Counted from the first letter of the stretch, positions 7,935-16,070 are shown. The stretch is DNA of 64,000 nt from Thermoanaerobacter thermocopriae JCM 7501 (GCF_001310975.1 NZ_BAZY01000006.1:39444-103443); one strand, 5' to 3'. Translations and numbers: made by a program. Notes: generated by a model from the letters alone, not told the origin.

Positions 7935-8903
7935 ATGTATGATGTTGTAGCTTTAGGTGAGTTGCTGATTGATTTTACTCCTGCAGGGTTTTCTGATAAT
8001 GGAAATACACTATTTGAAATGAATCCTGGGGGAGCACCTGCAAATGTGTTAACTGCTGTTACAAAATTAGGAGGAAAAGGTGCTTTTATAGGTAAAGTAG
8101 GTGATGACCAATTTGGATATTTTTTAAAAAAAGTACTTGAAAATAATCAAATTAACACAGATGGTTTAAAATTTACTAAAAAAGCAAATACAACTCTTGC
8201 TTTTGTACATCTTGATGACAAAGGAGACAGAAGCTTTACTTTTTATCGAAATCCGGGAGCTGACACGATGTTGGAAGAAGAAGATATTGACCTGAATTTA
8301 ATAGAGAAAGGAAAAATATTTCATTTTGGGTCTTTATCTATGACAGATGAACCCTCAAAAAGTGCCACATTGAAAGCTGTTGAATATGCAAAACAAAATA
8401 AAAAAATTATTTCATATGACCCTAATTGGAGACCACCTTTATGGAAAAATGAAACTGTTGCGAAAAAAGAAATGGTTTTGGGATTACAATATGCAGATAT
8501 AGTGAAATTATCTGAAGAAGAGCTACAATTTCTAACTGGAGAATCAAACTTGGAATATGGCAGCAAAATATTATTTGATATGGGGATAAAACTAGTTTTA
8601 GTAACTTTAGGAGCAAAAGGTTGTTATTATAGACATACATCGGGCACAGGACATATACCTGCATATCGTGTAAATGTGGTAGATACAACAGGAGCTGGAG
8701 ATGCATTTTTAGGAGGAGTTCTTTATAATATATCAAAAATAAATTATTCTTTAGAAAAAATAAAAACTCAAGAACTCGAAAAAATTATTGACTTTGCTAA
8801 TGCAACCGGTGGCCTGTGTACAACTAAAAGAGGAGCAATTCCTGCAATGCCAACGTTAGAAGAGGTAAAATATTTACTAGTACATGGTGTAAAATTGTTG
8901 TAA
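7935..8903 (+). CDS. Fructokinase, PfkB/ribokinase family
   Basis: Phosphorylates the fructose released by the GH32 enzyme. The N-terminal glycine-rich GGAPANV motif and the C-terminal PfkB signature DTTGAGDAFLGG, with the catalytic Asp in GAGD, are both present, and length (about 323 residues) is normal. ATG 7935 is preferred over the in-frame GTG at 7926 because GGGGTGAT lies just upstream. It lies 66 bases after GH32 and before the LacI regulator, completing a transport-hydrolysis-phosphorylation set. Confidence 0.92.
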   Translation: MYDVVALGELLIDFTPAGFSDNGNTLFEMNPGGAPANVLTAVTKLGGKGAFIGKVGDDQFGYFLKKVLENNQINTDGLKFTKKANTTLAFVHLDDKGDRSFTFYRNPGADTMLEEEDIDLNLIEKGKIFHFGSLSMTDEPSKSATLKAVEYAKQNKKIISYDPNWRPPLWKNETVAKKEMVLGLQYADIVKLSEEELQFLTGESNLEYGSKILFDMGIKLVLVTLGAKGCYYRHTSGTGHIPAYRVNVVDTTGAGDAFLGGVLYNISKINYSLEKIKTQELEKIIDFANATGGLCTTKRGAIPAMPTLEEVKYLLVHGVKLL

Positions 8904-8990
8904 AATATGCCATTATGAAGACTTTAATTGTAATTACGATAAAGGTATAATAGAAGAGGAGACAAAAAGTAGTAATAGAAGGTGATAGAC

Positions 8991-9964
8991 ATGCCAACTA
9001 TAAAAGACGTAGCGAAAAAAGCAGGAGTTACAGTTACGACTGTATCGAGGGTTTTAAATAACAGAGGCTATATAAGCGAGGTAACGAGAAAAAAAGTTTA
9101 TGAGGCGATGAAAGAGTTAAATTACCAGCCTAACGAGTTAGCAAGGTCCTTATACAGAAAAAAATCCTATTTAATAGGTTTATTAATTCCCAATGTAGCG
9201 CACCCTTTTTTTGCAGAATTGACCGGTTATATAGAATATTATGCTTATCAAGAAGGTTATAAAATTTTGTTGTGCAATTCTGGGCAAGATAGTAGCAAGG
9301 AAAAAGAGTATATAGATATGCTGAAAAGGCATCAAGTTGATGGTATAATTATTGGCAGTCATACCTTAGAAGCAGAGCAATATTTAAATGTGAAACTTCC
9401 TATTGTGGCAATTGATAGATATTATTCCAATATACCTTATGTAGCTTCAGACAATTATAAAGGTGGAATTTTGGCTACAAAACTTTTAATACAAAAGGGA
9501 TGTAAAAAAATTGCTCACATAAGCGGCCCATTGATTTTGAATACACCGGCAAATAATCGTTATAAAGCGTTCAAAGAGGTAGCAACACAAGAGAATGTTG
9601 AGTATTTTGTTGTAGAAACAAAGTTAAACAGGTTTGAGATAGAAGAATATAAAAAATAGTAAGAGGCCTTTTTAAAGAACATCCAGACATTGACGGTATA
9701 TTTGCCAGTGGCGATTTAATTGCTGCTTCTGTAATAAGTGTGGCTAAAGAGTTAAATAAAAAAATACCTCAAGATTTGAAAATTGTAGGTTATGATGATA
9801 TAAATGTCGCTAATTTGGTAGTTCCATCTTTAACAACCGTAAGACAACCAATTAAAGAAATAGCAAGAAAAGCTATTGAACTTTTGTTACGCCAAATAGA
9901 TGGAGAAAAAGTAGAAAAAGAAAATATTTTGCCTGTAACTTTGATGGAGAGGGAGACTACTTAA
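8991..9964 (+). CDS. LacI-family regulator of the sucrose operon, frame interrupted
   Basis: N-terminal LacI helix-turn-helix (IKDVAKKAGVTVTTVSRVLN, residues 3-22) and hinge, then a periplasmic-binding-like effector domain ending in the typical SLTTVRQP motif. The starting frame stops at 9657-9659 directly after a run of six A (9651-9656); one more A restores an uninterrupted protein of about 325 residues, reading KKIVRGLF through the break. Start is ATG 8991 after AAGGTGAT. A TATAAT at 8946-8951 suggests it also has its own promoter. Predicted to bind the CG-centred palindrome at 3177-3194. If the break is real the regulator would lose its C-terminal half and the operon would be derepressed. 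Confidence 0.87.
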
Positions 9965-9976
9965 TTTTGACCTCTC

Positions 9977-10006
9977 TTGACTTTTTTATTGAATTAAATG
10001 TATAAT
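9977..10006 (+). promoter_or_regulatory. Promoter of bpsA
   Basis: TTGACT (9977-9982), an 18-base spacer and TATAAT (10001-10006), about 100 bases before the bpsA start codon. Confidence 0.65.
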
Positions 10007-10106
10007 TTATGTGCTGGCCTAAATATTGACTCAAATGGAATATACCCCTGTATGGTATTTTGAAGGTGTAAAAAACTTGTAGCAATACTAGTATGGGGGT
10101 GAGAGG

Positions 10107-11183
10107 ATGGAAAATCTACAAGATATAGCACACCAAATCTACCAAAAAACAGGGGTTATGACTTCCTCAAAAGATGTAGAGAAAATATTATCAGCTGCTG
10201 CAGCAACTCCGCATTTTTGGGAGATTATAACCTTATCTCAGAAACCTTTTTCGGTTGTAGCAGAAATAATTGAGATACTACGTCAAAAAAATCTGTTGGA
10301 AGTTGACAAAAGTGGAGATATAAAGTTTAATTCTAAAGGTTTAGAATATCTGGATAACCTTAAAATTGCTCCAACAAGAACATATACTTGCCCTCATTGT
10401 GAAGGAAGAGGAATAAATCTTTCTAAATTAGAAGACTTGATTAAAAAATTTGACCAAGTGACAGCAAATCGTCCAAAAGCTATTAGTGATTATGACCAAG
10501 GTTTTGTTACGACACAAACGGTAATGGGTAGAATAGCTCTCATGGCTGAAAGAGGAGATTTAGAAGGAAAGAAACTTTTAGTTTTAGGCGATGATGACCT
10601 TGTAAGTATAGCAGCAGGACTTTCGGGCATGCCAACTGAGATTATAGTGTTGGAAATAGATGATAGGTTAGTTGGGTATATCAATGAGATAGCAAATAAA
10701 CATAATTTACCTATAAAAGCTATAAAATATGATTTTAGAGACAAATTACCAGAGGAATATGTAGGGTATTTTGATACTTTTATTACTGACCCGCCAGAAA
10801 CAATAGAGGCTTTGGAAATTTGCATAGGAAGAGGGATTTCTGCTCTTTCTAGAGAAGGGTGTGGTGGGTATTTCGGACTGACATTGATAGAGGCCTCATT
10901 GGAAAAGTGGAATGTTTTCCAGCAAATTTTAGCAAGCAAATTTAAAGTGGTAGTGACAGATATTATCCATGACTTTAATCATTATGTAAATTGGGATTAT
11001 CTTTTAAATACAGTAGGTAAACAATATGAATTTGTGCAAGTAGAGCCAAGACTTAATTGGTACAGGTCTTCTATGTATCGCATAGAGACCTTAAAAGATT
11101 CAAAAGGAATTGAAAATGAAGATAAACCTTGTGAGCTGTATGTAGACGAAGAGGCTTTAATTTACAAAGGCGACAAAGCATAG
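10107..11183 (+). CDS. bpsA: N4-bis(aminopropyl)spermidine synthase (branched-polyamine synthase, DUF43 family)
   Basis: Adds aminopropyl groups from decarboxylated AdoMet to spermidine, giving the branched polyamines that stabilise nucleic acids in thermophiles. The 358-residue protein has an N-terminal winged-helix-like region, a CPHC pair (Cys95, Cys98), then a Rossmann domain with the GDDDLVS motif (161-167), which in BpsA binds the amine substrate, and DPPET near residue 228. It stands alone with its own promoter and a terminator. No speE- or speD-like gene is adjacent. The family call is firm; the product follows from characterised thermophile homologues. Confidence 0.88.
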   Translation: MENLQDIAHQIYQKTGVMTSSKDVEKILSAAAATPHFWEIITLSQKPFSVVAEIIEILRQKNLLEVDKSGDIKFNSKGLEYLDNLKIAPTRTYTCPHCEGRGINLSKLEDLIKKFDQVTANRPKAISDYDQGFVTTQTVMGRIALMAERGDLEGKKLLVLGDDDLVSIAAGLSGMPTEIIVLEIDDRLVGYINEIANKHNLPIKAIKYDFRDKLPEEYVGYFDTFITDPPETIEALEICIGRGISALSREGCGGYFGLTLIEASLEKWNVFQQILASKFKVVVTDIIHDFNHYVNWDYLLNTVGKQYEFVQVEPRLNWYRSSMYRIETLKDSKGIENEDKPCELYVDEEALIYKGDKA

Positions 11184-11215
11184 GCTTCCACAATAATGTG
11201 GAGGCCTATATTTAT
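11180..11215 (+). terminator. Terminator after bpsA
   Basis: A 12-bp stem with one G-T pair (11180-11191 with 11198-11209), a six-base loop, followed by the T-rich ATTTATTAT. It begins at the stop codon. Confidence 0.8.
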
Positions 11216-11295
11216 TATCCAGTACAAGCACAGGACAAACTATAAAATCATATATAAGAAGGAGTATATAAAATTTCGTGAAAAGAGTGAGCACT

Positions 11296-11427
11296 ATGAA
11301 AGAAGAAAAAGAAGGATTAAATGCTTATTTGCTTGTAATTACACTTTTGTTGATTCTTTATTTTGGTTTGGGTTATGCAAAACCTGAAGAGCCAGTGATA
11401 ATAGTTTTTCCACTGCCAACAATATGA
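11296..11427 (+). CDS. Small single-pass membrane protein, unknown function
   Basis: A 43-residue frame: acidic/lysine-rich N-terminus (MKEEKEGLN), one hydrophobic segment at about residues 10-28, then a short proline-rich tail. It lies 25 bases before the acidic protein at 11453 and in the same direction, so the two are probably co-transcribed. The ribosome binding site is weak; an in-frame GTG at 11278 sits 13 bases after AAGGAG and could be the true start. I do not recognise the family. Confidence 0.5.
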   Translation: MKEEKEGLNAYLLVITLLLILYFGLGYAKPEEPVIIVFPLPTI

Positions 11428-11452
11428 CATAAGCTCATAGGAGGAAAAAAGC

Positions 11453-11877
11453 ATGTATTCATCAGGTAGTTTAGAATCCCAACTGAAAGATTTGCTATTA
11501 AAGCTAGGAATAAAAGAAAATAGCGAAGGGAAAGGCCAAAAAGGAAATAATGAGGAGGATAAAAACGAAGAAGATGAAGAACATCCTGTTGCAGGTGGAG
11601 GAAATGGCGATAAAGGCAATAGGGAAAATGGTGAAGAATATAACACAGGTGGAAAAGGAGGAGATGAAAAAGAGAGGAGAGTTTTAACCCCTTCACAGAT
11701 AATGGTTATTTTAGGTATACTTGGCGGAGCTTTGGAGCCTATCTCAATAATTGTGGATAGAAATCAAACTGTGCAAATTGTTTTATCAGGTACATTGAGA
11801 AAAAAATACAATCAAAAGAGGACTTGCAACCCGAAGAAGGGGATTTTTTAGATAACGTAATAAAAGCTTTGCTTTAA
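11453..11877 (+). CDS. Acidic low-complexity protein, unknown function, frame interrupted near its end
   Basis: Unrecognised. ATG 11453 follows AGGAGG at good spacing. An N-terminal amphipathic helix (about 1-22) is followed by a Glu/Gly/Asn/Lys-rich low-complexity linker (about 23-80) and an apolar C-terminal region containing LTPSQIMVILGILGG, which may contact membrane or a partner. In the starting frame it ends at 11851, but one extra A in the run at 11800-11806 gives a more natural acidic C-terminus ending at 11877. It pairs with the small membrane protein upstream. Domain order suggests a flexible tether, but that is a guess. Confidence 0.55.
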
Positions 11878-11894
11878 AAAACATAGCTCAAATG

Positions 11895-12047
11895 TCACTT
11901 TTTAGCGCTTATTACTATGAAGGAGCCTTTGCCGAAGCCATATCTTACGGGTTCTTTTTCTTTTATTTTATCAAGTTTTTTAAAAATGGTCTGAGAGAAA
12001 TTGAAATTTTTGAAACCTGTCTCGTAAAGTAACTCAACTATTTCGCA
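11895..12047 (-). pseudogene. C-terminal remnant of a SAM-dependent methyltransferase
   Basis: Minus-strand open stretch of 51 codons without a start, blocked upstream by an in-frame TGA (12050-12048). It encodes a peptide beginning EIVELLYETGFKNF and ending GFGKGSFIVISAKK, which matches the C-terminus of UbiE/Methyltransf_11-type methyltransferases (usual ending ...GSFVVI.A.K). The catalytic N-terminal two thirds are gone. It lies between the acidic-protein gene and the DUF5320 locus, so a deletion or rearrangement probably happened here. Confidence 0.6.
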
Positions 12048-12153
12048 TCATATGACCGAAATGTAATGCATTTACACCTTGTAGTTTTTACTTAGTATAC
12101 AGATTAAAGGATTTAAAAATTCCACAATAAAAAATTTTTTGGGTAAAATATTA

Positions 12154-12208
12154 TTGACATAAGTCCAAAACGGTGATATTATATAACTAGGTAATGGTCA
12201 TATGACCA
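12154..12208 (+). promoter_or_regulatory. Promoter with CATATG-centred operator, upstream of the metallocluster locus
   Basis: TTGACA (12154-12159), 17-base spacer, TATTAT (12177-12182), then the 14-bp perfect palindrome TGGTCATATGACCA (12195-12208) just after the expected start of transcription. A bound protein there would block initiation. The same core recurs twice at the next promoter (12653-12712). Confidence 0.75.
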
Positions 12209-12231
12209 AAATAAAAAAAGGAGGGGTTGAT

Positions 12232-12585
12232 ATGCCAAAAGGAGACGGAACAGGTCCAATGGGATTAGGCCCAAGAACAGGAAGAGGCTTAGGATATTGT
12301 TCAGGATATAATGTACCTGGTTATTTAAATCCCCTAGGAGCATATTGGGGATTTGGCAGAGGCTTTGGGTGGTTTGGCAGAGGAAGAGGATTTAGACACA
12401 TGTACTATTTAACAGGACTTCCTGGCTGGGCAAGAGGATGGTTTGGTTATCCTCCATATCCTGTCTCCAATATAGACGAAAAAGATATTTTAAGTGCTGA
12501 AGCAAAATACTTGGAAGATCAATTAAAATATATAAAAGAAAGATTGGACCAATTAGATAAAAAAGATGATAAAAAAGAGGAATAA
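12232..12585 (+). CDS. DUF5320-family Gly/Arg/Trp-rich protein
   Basis: A small protein of 117 residues. The N-terminus MPKGDGTGPMGLGPRTGRG is the family hallmark, followed by a Gly/Phe/Trp/Arg-rich middle (about 35-80) and a charged C-terminal helix (about 85-117) predicted to form a coiled coil. The one Cys sits in GYCSGY. Start is ATG 12232 after AGGAGGGG. In anaerobes such genes commonly sit beside NifX-like and Mrp-like genes, as here. Function is unknown; a role with the iron-sulfur or metallocluster proteins downstream is inferred from context only. Confidence 0.8.
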   Translation: MPKGDGTGPMGLGPRTGRGLGYCSGYNVPGYLNPLGAYWGFGRGFGWFGRGRGFRHMYYLTGLPGWARGWFGYPPYPVSNIDEKDILSAEAKYLEDQLKYIKERLDQLDKKDDKKEE

Positions 12586-12600
12586 TTAGTTTTAAAAGTT

Positions 12601-12630
12601 GCAGTCACGCAAGTGGCTGCTTATTTATTA
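12601..12630 (+). terminator. Terminator after the DUF5320 gene
   Basis: GCAGTCAC pairs with GTGGCTGC (one G-T pair) across a four-base loop, followed by TTATTTATT. Confidence 0.65.
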
Positions 12631-12652
12631 AGTGTGCTTTTTGTTTAATAAA

Positions 12653-12712
12653 TTATTGACATATGACAAAAATAATAATATATTAATAAATGTAAGTAAC
12701 ATATGTCAATAA
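12653..12712 (+). promoter_or_regulatory. Promoter between paired CATATG operators
   Basis: A 13-bp perfect inverted repeat (12653-12665 and 12700-12712) whose arms read TTATTGACATATG and its complement. The left arm contains the -35 box TTGACA (12656-12661); 17 bases later comes TATATT (12679-12684); the right arm falls at about +10. Each arm holds the CATATG core also found at 12195-12208, so one regulator probably controls both transcripts. Confidence 0.72.
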
Positions 12713-12730
12713 TGAAATGGAGGACGCAAT

Positions 12731-13093
12731 ATGAAAATAGCTATTTCTTCAGAAGGAAAAACACTTGAAGCTAAGGTGGATTCAAGATTTGGACGTGCTA
12801 AATATTTTATTATAGTTGATAGTGAGACGATGGATTATAAAGTTATTGACAACGCTGCAGTAGCCAAAAGCAGTGGTGCGGGCACTAAAGCGGCACAGAC
12901 TCTTATAGATGAAGACGTGCAAGTTCTCATCTCAAGCAATGTAGGGCCAAACGCTATGGAAGTATTTAAAGCAGCAGAAATTCCAGTTTATAAAGCAGTA
13001 GAGGGAGATGTAAAAACAAACATAGAGCTTTTTAAAAAGGGAAACCTTGAAAAGATAACAGAAGCGACAAATCAAGGACATCACCATCATTAA
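12731..13093 (+). CDS. NifX/NafY-like dinitrogenase iron-molybdenum cofactor family protein
   Basis: A 120-residue protein of the NifX/NifB C-terminal fold, which in nitrogenase systems carries metallocluster precursors. The N-terminus MKIAISSEG, the DSRFGRA motif (about 22-28) and GPNAMEVF (about 77-84) fit the family. It ends in GHHHH, a possible metal-binding tail. No nitrogenase genes are seen, so it belongs to the many non-nitrogenase members. First gene of a tight five-gene operon with ferredoxin-type ATPases; 14 bases separate it from the next. Confidence 0.85.
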   Translation: MKIAISSEGKTLEAKVDSRFGRAKYFIIVDSETMDYKVIDNAAVAKSSGAGTKAAQTLIDEDVQVLISSNVGPNAMEVFKAAEIPVYKAVEGDVKTNIELFKKGNLEKITEATNQGHHHH

Positions 13094-13107
13094 AAGGAGC
13101 ATTAAAG

Positions 13108-13956
13108 ATGAGAAGAGTCAAGATTTCTGTATTGAGCGGTAAAGGTGGGACAGGGAAAACAACCGTTTCTGTTAACCTTGCGAAAACTTTTAATAATAGC
13201 GTGTATGTTGATTGCGATGTAGAAGAGCCCAACGGCTATTTATTTTTAAATCCTCAAATAGAAGATGAAAAAACGGTTGAAGTCATAATACCTGAAATAA
13301 ACTCCGACAAATGCACATTATGTGGTGAGTGTGTAAAAGCCTGCAGATTTGGAGCTTTGACAAAATTAATCAAAAAAATTCTCGTGTTTGACCACTTATG
13401 TCATTCCTGTGAAGCTTGTTTTGAGATGTGTCCTTATGATGCCATAGTAGAAAAATATAAACCTATTGGTACGATAAGGAAAGGCAAAGCCCAAAGCGTA
13501 GATTTTATAGACGGAAAATTAAATTATGGTGAGGCCACTGGAGTGCCTATTTTAAAAGAGATTAATAAATTAATTGAGAATGTAGATAGACCTGTAATAG
13601 TGGATAGCCCGCCAGGGACTTCCTGCCCAGTTATACATTCTATTGAAGGAAGCGATTTGTGTATTCTGGTTACAGAACCTACCCCTTATGGCTTGCACGA
13701 CTTTGGCTTAGCGGTGCAGCTTGTAAAACAGATGGGCATTCCTATGGCTGCTGTTATTAATAAATCTGGGGAAGGAGACAATATTATCGAGGAATACTGC
13801 GAAAAAGAAGGGATAAAAGTTTTAGCGAAGATTCCTTTTAAAAAAGAGTTTGCAGAGGCCTATTCAAAAGGGAAATTATTGATTGAGGTTGATGAAGAGG
13901 TAAAAGAAATATTTGAGAAGTTGACAACTGATGCATTGGAGTTGATAAAAAAATGA
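13108..13956 (+). CDS. MinD/Mrp-family P-loop ATPase with ferredoxin insert (1)
   Basis: A deviant Walker A motif SGKGGTGKTT (residues 9-18) places it with MinD/Mrp/NifH-type ATPases. Inserted at about residues 65-115 are two [4Fe-4S] motifs, CTLCGECVKAC and CHSCEACFEMCP. The DSPPGT motif (Walker B region) follows. Mrp-type relatives carry or deliver iron-sulfur clusters; members with this insert are found in archaea and anaerobes and are poorly characterised. It overlaps the next, paralogous gene by 4 bases, so a heterodimer is plausible (inference). 282 residues, start ATG 13108. Confidence 0.9.
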   Translation: MRRVKISVLSGKGGTGKTTVSVNLAKTFNNSVYVDCDVEEPNGYLFLNPQIEDEKTVEVIIPEINSDKCTLCGECVKACRFGALTKLIKKILVFDHLCHSCEACFEMCPYDAIVEKYKPIGTIRKGKAQSVDFIDGKLNYGEATGVPILKEINKLIENVDRPVIVDSPPGTSCPVIHSIEGSDLCILVTEPTPYGLHDFGLAVQLVKQMGIPMAAVINKSGEGDNIIEEYCEKEGIKVLAKIPFKKEFAEAYSKGKLLIEVDEEVKEIFEKLTTDALELIKK

Positions 13957-14828
13957 AGCAGTTGGCAATTTTAAGCGGAAAAGGTGGTACAGGGAAGACT
14001 ACAGTTGCCGCTACTTTGAGCACCATTGTTAAAAATAAGATTATGGCGGATTGTGACGTAGAAGCTCCTAACCTAAATATAGTTTTACAAGGAGAAATAA
14101 TAGAAAAACAAGACTTTTACGGCAAAGAGACAGCAGTAATTGACAAAGACAAATGTATTGAATGTGGACTTTGCGAAGAACTTTGTAGGTTTGGCGCTAT
14201 TTCAAATTTTGAGGTAAATCCTTATTATTGTGAAGGTTGTGGCCTTTGCATGTATAAATGCCCTGTTGAAGCGATTAAATTGGTAGAGGAAAAAACAGGC
14301 CATGTGATATATGCCAAGACAAAGTCGGGAGAAAAAGTAGTATATGCAGAGCTTTTTCCTGGAGCAGATGGTTCAGGGAAATTGGTGACAGAGGTGAGAA
14401 AGAAGGCGAAGGAAGTAAGTGATGAGAGCGATGAGTATTTGATAATTGATGGCACTCCAGGGATAGGGTGTCCTGTCCTTGCTTCTGCTACGGGTGTTGA
14501 TTTAGTATTAATTGTTACGGAACCTACACTTTCTGGTTTTGCTGATATGAAGAGAGTATTGTCAGCGATAGAAAGCTTTAAAGTTCCTTCCGTGGTGTGT
14601 GTCAATAAATGGGATTTAAATAAAGAAGTATCACAACAAATAGAAAAATATTGTGAGGAAAACAAAATTGTGGTTGTTGGGAAAATAGATTTTGATGAAA
14701 CAGTTGTAAAAGCTTTAAAAAATTTACAAAGCTTAAGTAGTTATCCTGACAGTACTGCTTACCAGCAAATTTATAAAATGTGGCTTAGGATTAAAGAAAT
14801 TTTAGATGAAGGGGTGGAAAGTAAATGA
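13953..14828 (+). CDS. MinD/Mrp-family P-loop ATPase with ferredoxin insert (2)
   Basis: Paralogue of the gene before it: LSGKGGTGKTT (about 7-17), two cluster motifs CIECGLCEELC and CEGCGLCMYKCP (about 69-110), then DGTPGIGCP in the switch/Walker B region. 291 residues. Start ATG overlaps the preceding stop (ATGA) and its own stop overlaps the next start, so the three genes are probably translated together. Presence of a tandem, diverged ATPase pair suggests a complex with two different halves. Substrate and cluster target are unknown. Confidence 0.9.
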   Translation: MKQLAILSGKGGTGKTTVAATLSTIVKNKIMADCDVEAPNLNIVLQGEIIEKQDFYGKETAVIDKDKCIECGLCEELCRFGAISNFEVNPYYCEGCGLCMYKCPVEAIKLVEEKTGHVIYAKTKSGEKVVYAELFPGADGSGKLVTEVRKKAKEVSDESDEYLIIDGTPGIGCPVLASATGVDLVLIVTEPTLSGFADMKRVLSAIESFKVPSVVCVNKWDLNKEVSQQIEKYCEENKIVVVGKIDFDETVVKALKNLQSLSSYPDSTAYQQIYKMWLRIKEILDEGVESK

Positions 14829-15169
14829 AAATTGCTGTTGCTTCAGAAGACGAAGAAGTTTCAATGCATTTTGGACATTGTGAAGGTTTTTGGATTTTTG
14901 ATGTGGAGAATGGTAAAATAAAAGACTCTACTTTTTTACCTAATCCCGGTCATAGACCAGGGTTTCTTCCACAGTTTTTAAAAGACAAAGGAGTTGATTG
15001 TATAATTTCTGGAGGAATGGGGACCAGTGCTATTGAGCTTTTTGATAGTTATGGAATAGATGTAATAACTGGCGCTGAAGGAAATGCTACAGAAGTGGCA
15101 GAGAAGTACATCAATGGTACTTTGATATCTTCTAACAGTCCTTGTGAAAAACACGAACATCATCATTAA
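14825..15169 (+). CDS. NifX-like protein with C-terminal His tail (2)
   Basis: A 114-residue NifX/NifB C-terminal fold protein: MKIAVASEDEEVSMHFGHCEGF at the N-terminus carries the HFGHC metal-site motif, and SGGMGTSA near the middle is family-typical. The tail ends EHHH. Its pairing with the NifX-like protein at 12731 brackets the two ATPases. Overlaps the upstream gene by 4 bases. The HFGHC site suggests cluster or metal carriage, unlike the first paralogue, which has RFGRA at that place. Confidence 0.88.
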   Translation: MKIAVASEDEEVSMHFGHCEGFWIFDVENGKIKDSTFLPNPGHRPGFLPQFLKDKGVDCIISGGMGTSAIELFDSYGIDVITGAEGNATEVAEKYINGTLISSNSPCEKHEHHH

Positions 15170-15188
15170 AGAAGGGAGGAGAGAATAA

Positions 15189-16007
15189 TTGGAAGTACAG
15201 GTACTTATAGAAAATGTGGTTTTTAATAAAAACTTTGTAGCAGAACATGGATTATCAATTTTAGTAAAAAAAGATGATAAGGAAGTTTTGGTGGATACCG
15301 GCCAGAGTGAAAACTTTATAAAAAATTGTGGTTTAATGGGTATAGAGGTAGAAAGAATACAAAAAGTGGTTCTCACCCATGGGCATTATGACCATATTGG
15401 TGGGCTCAAAGGTTTGCTTGAAAAGAATCCCAATGTAAAAATATATGCTCATAAGCGGATTTTAGATAAAAAATATGCATTGAGAAAAAATGGAAATATA
15501 GATGAGATAGGGTTTAGTTTGGCGGTCTATAATAAGTATAAAGACAATTTCCTGTTAATAGATGAGGATACAGAGATAGAGAAAGATTTTTTTGTAATTA
15601 CAAGCACTGATATAATTTATGACAATGATTTTACTACGAAAAATTTTTTGGTAGAAGAGGAGGGAGAAAAGATAAAAGATAAATTTTTAGACGAGGTTTT
15701 TGTGGTTGTAAAAGAAGAGGATGGTATCAATGCTATTACAGGATGTTCTCACTCAGGAATATTAAATATTTTAGAAACAGCGACAAGGCGGTTTAAAGGA
15801 AGTTCTCTCAAGTCTTTAGTTGGAGGGTTCCATTTAAAAGGTATGCCAGAAGAGGAAATCATAGAAATAGCCAAAAAAATAGATAGCTATGGAATAGAGA
15901 AAATATATACAGGTCATTGTACGGGAATAGAGGAATATGGGATTTTAAAATCAGTGCTAAAAGACAAACTGTCCTATTTAACTACAAGTTCTTCCATTAT
16001 TGTTTAA
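15189..16007 (+). CDS. MBL-fold metallohydrolase (7,8-dihydropterin-6-methyl-4-(beta-D-ribofuranosyl)aminobenzene-phosphate synthase-like)
   Basis: Metallo-beta-lactamase fold hydrolase of 272 residues with the THGHYDH metal motif (His64, His66, Asp68, His69), a second-shell GCSH near residue 183 and a C-terminal TGHCTG. The family includes MJ0301-like enzymes; the actual substrate cannot be read from sequence. Start is TTG 15189, after GGGAGGAGAG. It is the last gene of the NifX/MinD operon, 19 bases behind it, so a role in processing a cofactor or precursor is possible but inferred. Confidence 0.82.
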   Translation: MEVQVLIENVVFNKNFVAEHGLSILVKKDDKEVLVDTGQSENFIKNCGLMGIEVERIQKVVLTHGHYDHIGGLKGLLEKNPNVKIYAHKRILDKKYALRKNGNIDEIGFSLAVYNKYKDNFLLIDEDTEIEKDFFVITSTDIIYDNDFTTKNFLVEEEGEKIKDKFLDEVFVVVKEEDGINAITGCSHSGILNILETATRRFKGSSLKSLVGGFHLKGMPEEEIIEIAKKIDSYGIEKIYTGHCTGIEEYGILKSVLKDKLSYLTTSSSIIV

Positions 16008-16070
16008 AAAAACAGATGTATTGATATTTGCCTTGTAGAGGCGATTCCATAGAAAAAAGGCTATTGAACA

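Noticed and set aside
9651..9656. Programmed frameshifting at A-runs as a general explanation for the broken genes
   Set aside because: The breaks affect unrelated genes, need both added and removed bases, occur in A, T, G and C contexts and lack stimulatory structures; consensus errors explain them better.
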